A DNA stretch of 14,118 bases from an uncultured Clostridia bacterium (GTDB lineage Bacteria > Bacillota > Clostridia > Oscillospirales > Acutalibacteraceae), in contig CAMFYM010000028.1 of the NCBI GenBank assembly GCA_946002045.1, forward strand, positions 1-14,118, in the 5' to 3' direction. The position numbers and the translations under genes were made by a program. Below, one piece after another: positions 7,230 to 14,069 of the stretch. The first letter of the stretch is position 1; each line of letters starts with the position of its first letter. The notes beneath the pieces are model-generated. The model did no database searches and was not told the DNA's origin. It saw only the letters and a list, made by a program, of their open reading frames with translations.

Positions 7230-7264
7230 AAAGGCGACTTGGACATCGAATCCAAGTCGCCTTT
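7230..7264. other. 14-bp perfect hairpin
   Basis: AAAGGCGACTTGGA (7230-7243) pairs perfectly with TCCAAGTCGCCTTT (7251-7264) around a 7-nt loop. No U-run follows directly on the plus strand; T-rich sequence (TCCGTTTTTTGC) comes only about 10 nt later. On the minus strand CATAATG follows. It is a strong stem in either strand's RNA, but not a clear terminator. Confidence 0.8.
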
Positions 7265-7270
7265 AGGCAC

Positions 7271-7330
7271 TTTCCGTTTTTTGCTCGGGGGCAGTACCAC
7301 CGTACGGCACCCACTCGCAAGAAAACGAAA
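7271..7330. other. 60-nt imperfect hairpin
   Basis: The left arm (TTTCCGTTTTTTGC, then GGGGGCAGTAC) pairs with the right arm (GTACGGCACCC, then GCAAGAAAACGAAA) around loop CACC. There are two mismatches in the inner stem, an internal loop (TC against ACTC) and single-base bulges. The extent of pairing suggests a folded RNA or an element arm. Confidence 0.6.
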
Positions 7331-7351
7331 TTCAGCTCCATTTCTCGAAGT

Positions 7352-7400
7352 CTGTCAGCGTGTAGAAATCTGTAATTAGAGTTTTTCTACACGCTGATAG
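7352..7400. other. 17-bp hairpin adjoining the right terminator copy
   Basis: CTGTCAGCGTGTAGAAA (7352-7368) pairs with TTTCTACACGCTGATAG (7384-7400) with one G-T wobble, around a 15-nt loop. It shares its last two bases with the stem of the right terminator hairpin, so the two structures would stack or compete. Confidence 0.75.
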
Positions 7401-7426
7401 CTCCCAAACAAAATCGTTTGGGAGCT
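7396..7426. repeat. 31-bp direct repeat, copy 2 (terminator hairpin)
   Basis: This is a perfect copy of 7086-7116 in the same orientation, 310 nt further on, including the same AAAATC loop. The loop orientation shows it is a direct rather than an inverted copy. It lies about 18 nt beyond the ispH-rpsA stop codon. Confidence 0.95.
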
Positions 7427-7448
7427 ATTTATGTAGTTATTTATTATT
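7399..7448 (+). terminator. Rightward terminator with U-rich tail (right hairpin copy)
   Basis: The 11-bp stem at 7399-7426 is followed on the plus strand by ATTTATGTAGTTATTTATT, a moderate U-rich tail. On the minus strand ATCAGCG follows, with no U-run. It would end rightward transcripts from the DUF4364 gene after they cross the whole intergenic segment. Confidence 0.5.
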
Positions 7449-9549
7449 CGGCGTCAGTATCAGCCTCTGCCTCTGCCTCTGCCTCTGCCTCCGGCTCAAC
7501 CTCAGCATTGTCTTCAGCTAAAGCCTCGATAACCTCTTCAGGCTTTTCAATACGCTCCTTCATAGAAAGAGAAACTCTCTTCTTATCAAAGTCGATGTCA
7601 ATAATTCTAACATCTACCTCGTCGCCAACATTAAGAACATCGGCAGGAGTCTTAATTCTTTCCCATGAAATCTGGCTGATATGAATAAGACCGTCAATAC
7701 CCGGAATTACATTTGCAAAAGCACCGAAAGCAGCAATGCTGACAATCTTAGCCTTACAATCTGTACCAACAGGATAATCTCTCTTAAGAATTTCCCATGG
7801 GTTGTCCTCAATTTTTTTGAAGCCAAGAGAAATCTTCTTGTTTTCATCATCAAGGCTCTTAATTGTAACCTCTACTGCGTCACCAACATTAACAACCTCT
7901 GACGGATGCTTAATTCTGTTCCATGAAAGCTCGCTGATATGAATCATACCATCCATACCACCGATGTCAACAAAAGCACCGTAGCTTGTAAGTGACTTAA
8001 CTGTACCTGTGATTTTTTGGCCTTCCTCAAGAGTAGCCCAAAGAGCCTCTTGCTGAGCCTTCCTTTCCTCGTTAGCAACAACCTTGATTGAACCAACGGC
8101 ACGCCTTCTACCCATATTGACATCAATAACCTTAAAGCGAACAGTTGCATCCTTAAGAACATCAAGATCCTGACCACGAGGAACACCTGTAAGAGATGCA
8201 GGAACAAACACACGGCTACCCTTTGCTACAACGATAACGCCACCTTTAATAACAGATACAACTGTACCCTCAAGCACCTCGTCTGACTCCTTGGCAGCAA
8301 CGATGTTTTCCCAACCCTTGAACTGGTCAACAAGCTTCTTAGAAAGCTTGAGTACACCTTCGCTGTCATCAGTCTTCATAATAACAAGGTCAAGAGTATC
8401 GCCGATGCTAACTGCATCCTCAGGCTTGGTAATCGGCTCTGATGAAAGGTCATCAAAAGCGATAACGCCTGTTTGCTTTCTGCCCTCAACATCAACAAAT
8501 ACCTCAGTAGGTGTGATATTAACAACAGTGCCTCTTACTACCTTGCTGTTTTCGTCTTCTCTGAATGATTCTTCAAGCATTTCTTCGAAGGTTGCCTCAC
8601 CATCAGCAGATGCTTTGACAGCAGCCTTTTCGGCCTTATCAGCGGTATCTGCTGTCTCCACAACTTCTTCAGTTACGGCTGAAGTTGTTTCAACTTCCTT
8701 TTCAATAATTTCTTCGGACATGGTTTTTAGTACCTCCTTAATAATAACCGAGGGTGTCGAAGCCCCGGCAGTAACACCAATCACTTTGTAGGGTGATAGG
8801 TCAATATCTGCAAGCTCCTGTGCTGTTTCTATCAAAAAAGTATCAGCATTGGATTTGCAAACATCCCTAAGCTTACAAGTGTTTGATGAGTGTCTGCCAC
8901 CAATGACAATCATTGCGTCTGCAGATGAAGAAAGGTCTGCAGCCTCATGCTGTCTATCAGCAGTAGCATTACATATTGTACTATAAATTCTGCAATTTGT
9001 ATATAGTTTTTTTAGAATTTTCTCGCATTTTTTCCATTCTTTTAAAGAAAATGTTGTTTGAGCCACGCAAATTAAAGATTTTTCGTCCTTAAGACAGTTT
9101 GTTTCAAGTATATTTTCAAGCTCTGACTGATTTTTAAAGACAAAGCTTTTGCCCTTACAATATGAACGAATACCCAAAACCTCCGGATGATTAGCGTCGC
9201 CTGCAATTAGAGTTACAGTATCATCCGGCTGTTGTGATACAATTTTATGAATTTTTAAAACAAAGGGACAAGTAGCGTTAATGTAGTTAATATTTTTTAA
9301 ATCTGCCTCATCAATAATCTGCTTTTCAACTCCGTGAGTCCTTATTACAACGGTATATCCATTAGGACATTGTGAAATATTGTCAATTATCATAACGCCC
9401 TTGCTTTTTAAATCATCAACAAGCTGACTGTTGTGAATTATCGGACCAAGAGTGCAAACCTTTTCCCCTTTATTAACAAGCTCGTAAACAAGATTAACAG
9501 CTCTGTCAACACCAAAGCAGAAGCCTGCTGTTTTTGCTAACTTAATCAA
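7444..9549 (-). CDS. ispH-rpsA: IspH-ribosomal protein S1 fusion (HMBPP reductase / S1)
   Basis: The 701-aa fusion is a form known in Clostridia. Residues 1-275 are IspH, the last MEP-pathway enzyme, which reduces HMBPP to IPP and DMAPP with a 4Fe-4S cluster. Its ligands are C11, C94 and C193; H39, H121, E123 and SSN (221-223) line the active site. An acidic linker (about 277-335) leads to four S1 RNA-binding domains at about 337-407, 425-491, 511-579 and 595-665. The tail is acidic and repetitive. I favour the TTG at 9549 (MIKLAKTAGFCFG) over a TTG at 9576: it gives the family N-terminus and lies 12 nt after GGGAGG, overlapping the plsC end by 8 nt. An internal AAGGAGG/ATG lies at the domain junction. 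The stop codon is doubled (TAATAA). Confidence 0.93.
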   Translation of the reverse strand: MIKLAKTAGFCFGVDRAVNLVYELVNKGEKVCTLGPIIHNSQLVDDLKSKGVMIIDNISQCPNGYTVVIRTHGVEKQIIDEADLKNINYINATCPFVLKIHKIVSQQPDDTVTLIAGDANHPEVLGIRSYCKGKSFVFKNQSELENILETNCLKDEKSLICVAQTTFSLKEWKKCEKILKKLYTNCRIYSTICNATADRQHEAADLSSSADAMIVIGGRHSSNTCKLRDVCKSNADTFLIETAQELADIDLSPYKVIGVTAGASTPSVIIKEVLKTMSEEIIEKEVETTSAVTEEVVETADTADKAEKAAVKASADGEATFEEMLEESFREDENSKVVRGTVVNITPTEVFVDVEGRKQTGVIAFDDLSSEPITKPEDAVSIGDTLDLVIMKTDDSEGVLKLSKKLVDQFKGWENIVAAKESDEVLEGTVVSVIKGGVIVVAKGSRVFVPASLTGVPRGQDLDVLKDATVRFKVIDVNMGRRRAVGSIKVVANEERKAQQEALWATLEEGQKITGTVKSLTSYGAFVDIGGMDGMIHISELSWNRIKHPSEVVNVGDAVEVTIKSLDDENKKISLGFKKIEDNPWEILKRDYPVGTDCKAKIVSIAAFGAFANVIPGIDGLIHISQISWERIKTPADVLNVGDEVDVRIIDIDFDKKRVSLSMKERIEKPEEVIEALAEDNAEVEPEAEAEAEAEADTDAE
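7463..7492. repeat. Hexanucleotide tandem repeat in the S1 tail
   Basis: GCCTCT occurs four times in a row (7463-7486), followed by a fifth copy with one change (GCCTCC). On the coding strand it encodes a Glu-Ala dipeptide run in the acidic C-terminal tail of the IspH-S1 fusion. Gain or loss of a unit would keep the reading frame. Confidence 0.9.
8719..8739 (-). promoter_or_regulatory. Internal ribosome binding site and ATG at the IspH/S1 junction
   Basis: On the minus strand a perfect AAGGAGG (8739-8733) lies 11 nt before an in-frame ATG (8721-8719), inside codons for KEVLKTM. The ATG would start a 425-aa protein (MSEEIIEKEVE...) containing the linker and all four S1 domains, close to the length of stand-alone Firmicute S1 proteins. 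Independent S1 translation is inferred. Confidence 0.7.
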
Positions 9550-10198
9550 TATGCTTTTCAGCCTCCCAAAGATCAACGATTTTATCCATTACCATATTGG
9601 CAGCGTCCTTAATATCGTGTGGACCCACATCTTCCTTATCAAGACCTAATTCAGCGTTCTTTATAATTTTTCCGTAGGAAACAACAACCTTTTTGCCTGC
9701 TTTAATTTTACCGTTGCTGCATATTGCAACAGGAAGAACATCGGCACCTGTTGCCTTGGCAATAACTGCAACACCTGCCTTTGCCTTTTGAGGTACGCCG
9801 TCCTTATCCTTAATGCGCTTACCCTCCGGGCATATTGCCATAACATGACCTTCTTGAATAATCTTAATACCGTAGTCAATAGCTGATGTATCGCCCTTAC
9901 CACGACGAACAGGAAATCCGTACATATGGGTAATGAACCATGCAGCAATAGGATTTTTAAATAGCTCTGCCTTTGCCATAAAGTGAAGTGGTGGCACATT
10001 TTTTGGGCAGGCAACAAATACAGGGTCAAGAGCACATGTGTGATTGATTGCAACTATGTAATTTGTTTTATCCTTTGGTAGATTCTCAAGACCTTTAAAT
10101 TCTGTTTTATAAACAATTTTAACAAGAGGTCTGAAAACAGCCTTAATAAAGTTATACATTTTATAATGCTTTATCTGTGAATAATCAAATTCCTTCAT
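9542..10198 (-). CDS. plsC: 1-acyl-sn-glycerol-3-phosphate acyltransferase PlsC
   Basis: This 218-aa acyltransferase probably converts lysophosphatidic acid to phosphatidic acid at the inner face of the membrane. The catalytic HX4D is NHTCALD (H53, D58). Motif II is FPVRRGKGD (95-103), motif III is ICPEGKR (122-128, a variant of FPEGTR), and motif IV is VLPVAI (154-159). Segments such as residues 17-30 and 83-90 could associate with membrane, but there is no clear transmembrane helix. AAGGAG lies 8 nt before the ATG, which overlaps the cmk stop by one base (TAATG). The order cmk-plsC-ispH-rpsA is common in Clostridia. Confidence 0.93.
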   Translation of the reverse strand: MKEFDYSQIKHYKMYNFIKAVFRPLVKIVYKTEFKGLENLPKDKTNYIVAINHTCALDPVFVACPKNVPPLHFMAKAELFKNPIAAWFITHMYGFPVRRGKGDTSAIDYGIKIIQEGHVMAICPEGKRIKDKDGVPQKAKAGVAVIAKATGADVLPVAICSNGKIKAGKKVVVSYGKIIKNAELGLDKEDVGPHDIKDAANMVMDKIVDLWEAEKHID

Positions 10199-10860
10199 TA
10201 AATATTCTCCTTAATTGTTTTGATTACAAGGTCAATGGACTCCTGAAGATTCAGTGAAGATGTATCTGTCATTATGGAATCCTCACTCGGCTTTAACGGA
10301 GCAATTTTTCTGTGTGAATCCTGATAATCACGCTGATTAACATCTGCCAATACCTCCTCAAAGGTAACTGCCTCGCCCTTTTCTATCAATTCCTTATATC
10401 TTCTTTGTGCTCTGCACTCCGGTGATGCAAAAAGGAAAATCTTTGGCTTGGCATTCGGCAACACAACAGTTGCAATATCCCTGCCGTCCATAATAACATT
10501 ATTTTCCTTGGCAATATTTCTTTGTAAATCCAAAAGAAATTCACGAACCTTTGGAATAGCAGACACCCTTGAAGCACCCATTGATATTTCAGGTGTACGG
10601 ATTAAAGATGAAACATCCTCGCCGTTAAGGTAAACACACTGTGCTCCGTCATCGGCAAAGCCTAACTTTACATCAATAGTATTAAGCAATTCAATAATTT
10701 TTTTATCATTATCTAAAGCACCTGCACGGCTTGCACTTAATGCAACTGTTCTATACAAAGCTCCTGTATCTACATAAATATAACCGAGAGCCTTTGCAGC
10801 TGCCTTTGCAATAGTAGATTTGCCTGCACCTGCAGGTCCGTCAATAGCAACATTTATCAT
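10198..10860 (-). CDS. cmk: Cytidylate (CMP/dCMP) kinase
   Basis: The 220-aa enzyme phosphorylates CMP and dCMP to diphosphates using ATP. The P-loop is GPAGAGKST (8-16). DTGALYR (31-37), DGRDIAT (125-131), RAQRRYKEL (150-158) and RDYQDSHRKIAPLKP (177-191) are CMP-kinase motifs. An ATG ten codons upstream (10890) is open, but the ATG at 10860 has AAGGAG 7 nt upstream and begins directly with the conserved MINVAIDGPAGAGKS, so I use it. It lies 11 nt after the flavoprotein gene. Because IspD releases and reuses cytidine nucleotides, a metabolic link with the MEP genes is conceivable but not shown. Confidence 0.96.
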   Translation of the reverse strand: MINVAIDGPAGAGKSTIAKAAAKALGYIYVDTGALYRTVALSASRAGALDNDKKIIELLNTIDVKLGFADDGAQCVYLNGEDVSSLIRTPEISMGASRVSAIPKVREFLLDLQRNIAKENNVIMDGRDIATVVLPNAKPKIFLFASPECRAQRRYKELIEKGEAVTFEEVLADVNQRDYQDSHRKIAPLKPSEDSIMTDTSSLNLQESIDLVIKTIKENI

Positions 10861-10871
10861 AATTTTTCTCC

Positions 10872-12095
10872 TTATAAATTTTCGGCACAAAGAACGGCAG
10901 TTGAAAATGCAATTTGTAAATTAAAACCACCTGTATAGGCATCAACATCAATAATCTCTCCTGCAAAATATAGATTATCAATTATTTTTGACTGCATTGT
11001 TTTTGGATTTATTTCCTTAACATTTATACCACCGGAGGTGATTATTGCCTCCTCAACAGGTCTGAAATCGGAAATGTCAACAACAAAATTTTTTATTAAG
11101 GCAACAAGCCTGTGCCTTTGCTCCTTTGTTATTTGATTTACCTTTGTTGACGGTGCAATACCACTGAGTAAAACTATAACAGGAATAAGCTTTTTAGGCA
11201 ACAGTTTGCCTAAAGAATTTATAAAATCTTTATTGGAAAGCTCAAGAAAATCCTTTTGTATTCTCTTATCAAGCGTTTGCTCATCTAACGCAGGCTTAAA
11301 ATCAATAGATATAGAATACCTGCTTTTACCCATATTTCTAATATGACTTGAGGCTGAAAGAATTACCGGGCCTGACACACCATAATGAGTAAACAGCATT
11401 TCGCCGAAATCGGTGTAAATTTCTTTATCATTTTCAAACAGCCTTATGGAAATATTTTTTAATGATAATCCCTGAAGCCTTGGTACAAAATTGTTGGAGC
11501 ATACCAACGGCACAAGGCTTGGCTTAATATCCGTTACCGTATGACCTACGGATTTTGCAAGATAGTAGCCGTCACCGGTTGAGCCTGTGCGTGGATAGCT
11601 TTTGCCACCTGTGGCAAGGACTAATTTGTCGCAGGTAAGTCGTGATTTATCATCAAGCACAGCTGCAGTTATTTTGTTACCGTCACACTCAAGAGCTTTT
11701 ACTGTTGAGTGAATAATTTTTACACCACTTCTTTTGCAATATTGCACAAGGGCATCAACTATATCTACTGCCCTATCACTTTCAGGGAAAACTCTGTTGC
11801 CCCTTTCTATTTTTAACGGCACGCCTAATTCCTCAAACAATGCCATTGTATCATAGGGCATAAATTCGGAAAAGGCAGAATACATAAATCTTGGATTTGT
11901 GGGCACATTTGAAATTAAATCATCAAGCTCAAAGGTGGCATTTGTGACATTGCACCTACCCTTGCCTGTAATCATAAGCTTTCTGCCGGGTCGCTCCATT
12001 TTTTCTACAATGGTAACTGAATGACCCTTTAGGGCTGCCCTGGCACCACAAAGCAAGCCTGCAGCACCGGCGCCTACAACAACTACATTGCTCAT
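10872..12095 (-). CDS. HI0933/BaiN-like FAD-dependent oxidoreductase
   Basis: The 407-aa flavoprotein belongs to the HI0933 (YhiN) family. The N-terminal dinucleotide-binding motif is VVGAGAAGLLCG (6-17), ending at E31. The family signature GRKLMITGKGRCNVTN is at 37-52, LATGGKSYPRTGSTGDGY at about 163-180, and the C-terminal FAD-closing motif FAGEIIDVDAYTGGFN at about 375-390. The substrate is unknown. Some gut clostridial homologues are called BaiN and linked to bile-acid metabolism, but most members sit in housekeeping contexts, as here beside cmk, so I do not infer bile-acid activity. The ATG has AAAGGAG 6 nt upstream; 22 nt separate it from the ABC-F gene. Confidence 0.9.
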   Translation of the reverse strand: MSNVVVVGAGAAGLLCGARAALKGHSVTIVEKMERPGRKLMITGKGRCNVTNATFELDDLISNVPTNPRFMYSAFSEFMPYDTMALFEELGVPLKIERGNRVFPESDRAVDIVDALVQYCKRSGVKIIHSTVKALECDGNKITAAVLDDKSRLTCDKLVLATGGKSYPRTGSTGDGYYLAKSVGHTVTDIKPSLVPLVCSNNFVPRLQGLSLKNISIRLFENDKEIYTDFGEMLFTHYGVSGPVILSASSHIRNMGKSRYSISIDFKPALDEQTLDKRIQKDFLELSNKDFINSLGKLLPKKLIPVIVLLSGIAPSTKVNQITKEQRHRLVALIKNFVVDISDFRPVEEAIITSGGINVKEINPKTMQSKIIDNLYFAGEIIDVDAYTGGFNLQIAFSTAVLCAENL

Positions 12096-12117
12096 TGCCT
12101 TCTCCTTTCATAAATAA

Positions 12118-14013
12118 TCAACTCATCAAATCCTGATACTCCTCAAGCTCTAAGGAGGTATTCTCCCAAAGAGTATATAATTCATCTCGTCTTGAATTAA
12201 GATGATGAAGCTTTTCCGTCATTTCAACAAGCTCCTCATAACTTGAGCTTGACAGCAATTCCTCCGTATTAGCTATTTCTGCTTCTATTTCGTCAATTTG
12301 CTCCTCAGTCTTATTAAGCAGGGTTTTCAGCTTCCTAAAATTACTTTGGCGTTCTTTTTTTAGCTTATAGTCATTCACCTTAGGCTTATCGTTAACTGCC
12401 CTTTCCGTAGGAGCAATATACCGATGCTCTGCATAATCATCATAATTGCCTAAATAGTTATTACATCCATTTGGTGTTAACTCAACAATTCTTGTGGCAA
12501 GCTTATTGATAAAATATCTGTCGTGGGAAACAATCAGCATTGTCCCCTGATAATTAAGTAATGTATTTTCAAGCTCCTCTCTTGAAAAAGCGTCTAAATG
12601 ATTAGTAGGCTCATCAAGAAGAAGAAAGTTATATCCACCAAGCATTAGCTTTAGCAAGGCAACTCTTGCTCTTTCGCCACCGGAGCAAACATCCAGCCCT
12701 CTGTAAACCTCCTCGCCCTTAAACAAAAATGCTGCAAGAGCATTACGCACCCTTGTTTCTGTCATAAAGGGGTAGCTTGACCACACCTCGTCAAGAACGG
12801 TTTTTGACAAATCAAGCTTTGCCTGTACCTGATCGAAGTAGCCTGTCATAAGAGATGCACCGAATCTAAATGTTCCGTCATCACGGGGCAGGTCACCCAT
12901 TAAAATTTTAAGCAATGTTGTTTTGCCACAGCCGTTATCACCCAGCAAAAATACACGCTCTCCCCTTTTTACATTAAAAGAAACATTATCAAAGATTGTG
13001 TTACCGTTAAAGCTTTTCTTTAAATTTACAACATCTAAAACATCCTCGCCTGAAACACATTTAGGTGTGAAATCAAAACGAATTTTCTCTACCCTGCTAT
13101 CAGGAATAACAAGCTGCTCCTTAATTTTATCAACAATTTTTTGCTTACTGTCGGCAGTTTTAATATTCTTTTCTCTGTTCCACTGATGCTGCTGAGCAAT
13201 TATACCCTCAAGACGCTCAATTTCCTTAATATCATTTTCGTACTTGTCCTCGATTGCCTTTTGCTCTGCTTCCTTTTTCTTTAAAAAGGTTGAATAGTTA
13301 CCCTTATATGAACGAACCTTTTTGTTTTCAAGCTCAATGGTTTTGTCAGTCACCTTATCAAGAAAATATCTGTCGTGGCTGATGATTAGACAGGAACCGT
13401 TAAAATTACACAAAAACTCCTCAAGCCATTGAACAGCACTTATATCAAGATGATTAGTAGGCTCGTCAAGGAGCAGAAAATCTGCCTTTGACAAAAGCAG
13501 CTTTGCCAAAATAAGCTTTGACCTTTGTCCACCTGAAAGCTTTGATGTAGGCTTGTGAAAGTCCTCCTCTTTAAAGCCAAGCCCTATAAGAGCAGAGCGA
13601 GTCATGGATTTATATGTTAAGCCACCATTATTATTAAACTCGTTAGTGAGATAATCCTGCCTGTCAATCAATTCCTTTGAATGATTCTTTGTTAGCTCTA
13701 ATGAAATATTTTCTAACTCGTTTTCAATTAAAATTAAATCGTCAAATACGGATACAAGCTCGTTCCAAATAGTTTTCGAGTCAGAGCAGGTATGCTGCTC
13801 CATATAGCCAAGCTTAATATTCCTTGACATAAAGCAGTTGCCACTATCTGCTGAATATTCACCTGTAATAATTTTAAACAATGAGGTTTTACCCACACCG
13901 TTAACACCAACAAGACCCACCTTTTCCTTATCCTTAATATCAAAGGTAATGTTAGAGAACAAGGTGTTTTCCCCAAAGGATAATGTTAAATTTTGAACAT
14001 CAAGTACATTCAT
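12118..14013 (-). CDS. ABC-F family ATPase (YdiF-like)
   Basis: The 631-aa soluble protein has two ABC domains and no membrane segment, which marks the ABC-F family of ribosome-associated factors. Domain 1 has Walker A GVNGVGKTS (36-44), signature LSGGQ (159-163) and LLLDEPTNHLD (180-190). Domain 2 has GDNGCGKTT (358-366), signature CSGGE (443-447) and LLLDEPTNHLD (464-474). The charged helical linker (about 241-310) is where ABC-F proteins contact P-site tRNA. The C-terminus (about 550-625) is a coiled coil, as in YdiF/Uup-type members. A housekeeping translation role is likely; resistance is possible for the family, but nothing here points to it. GGAG lies 8 nt before the ATG. It is the first gene of the leftward group. 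Confidence 0.93.
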   Translation of the reverse strand: MNVLDVQNLTLSFGENTLFSNITFDIKDKEKVGLVGVNGVGKTSLFKIITGEYSADSGNCFMSRNIKLGYMEQHTCSDSKTIWNELVSVFDDLILIENELENISLELTKNHSKELIDRQDYLTNEFNNNGGLTYKSMTRSALIGLGFKEEDFHKPTSKLSGGQRSKLILAKLLLSKADFLLLDEPTNHLDISAVQWLEEFLCNFNGSCLIISHDRYFLDKVTDKTIELENKKVRSYKGNYSTFLKKKEAEQKAIEDKYENDIKEIERLEGIIAQQHQWNREKNIKTADSKQKIVDKIKEQLVIPDSRVEKIRFDFTPKCVSGEDVLDVVNLKKSFNGNTIFDNVSFNVKRGERVFLLGDNGCGKTTLLKILMGDLPRDDGTFRFGASLMTGYFDQVQAKLDLSKTVLDEVWSSYPFMTETRVRNALAAFLFKGEEVYRGLDVCSGGERARVALLKLMLGGYNFLLLDEPTNHLDAFSREELENTLLNYQGTMLIVSHDRYFINKLATRIVELTPNGCNNYLGNYDDYAEHRYIAPTERAVNDKPKVNDYKLKKERQSNFRKLKTLLNKTEEQIDEIEAEIANTEELLSSSSYEELVEMTEKLHHLNSRRDELYTLWENTSLELEEYQDLMS

Positions 14014-14036
14014 ATAAATAGCTCCAAAATTAGTCG

Positions 14037-14065
14037 ATAATATTTTACACTATTTTGGATTGAAA
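14037..14065 (-). promoter_or_regulatory. Weak candidate promoter of the ABC-F gene
   Basis: On the minus strand TATTAT (14042-14037) fits a -10. A poor -35, TTTCAA (14065-14060), is 17 nt upstream. The adapter begins at 14070, so the upstream context is lost and the real promoter could lie outside the contig. Confidence 0.3.
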
Positions 14066-14069
14066 GTAT

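Larger units (their letters stand above)
7117..7395. other. 279-bp hairpin-rich intergenic segment, possible insert or small RNA
   Basis: The stretch between the two direct-repeat copies has no convincing gene. It contains AACCGT/ACGGTT (7140-7164), TGTTA/TAACA (7201-7217), and three larger hairpins listed separately. From about 7230 to 7360 it is visibly richer in G+C than the neighbouring genes. No transposase is present, and no terminal inverted repeats are evident just inside the direct repeats. It may be a small non-autonomous element, a structured RNA, or a complex 3' untranslated region. Confidence 0.6.

Noticed and set aside
7084..7443. CRISPR array or tRNA/riboswitch in the repeat-rich intergenic region
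   Set aside because: There are only two repeat copies, 310 nt apart and palindromic; there is no cloverleaf or known aptamer core, and the region lies downstream of both genes.
7418..7684. 88-codon plus-strand frame with a Ser-Ala repeat
   Set aside because: The repeat is the complement of the Glu-Ala hexanucleotide repeat in the S1 tail; it lies antisense to a well-supported gene.
8291..8791. 166-codon plus-strand open frame rich in Ser/Thr
   Set aside because: It is antisense to the linker and first S1 domains of ispH-rpsA; the composition is a shadow of acidic codons and there is no ribosome-binding site.
9550..9576. Upstream TTG start for ispH-rpsA
   Set aside because: It lies before the GGGAGG site and adds nine non-conserved residues inside plsC; the TTG at 9549 fits IspH better.
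10861..10890. Longer cmk start adding ten residues
   Set aside because: AAGGAG is placed correctly for the ATG at 10860, and the extra residues are not part of the family.
10872..12095. Bile-acid 7-dehydroxylation role (BaiN) for the flavoprotein
   Set aside because: The HI0933 family is broad, no other bai-like gene is present, and the neighbours are housekeeping genes.
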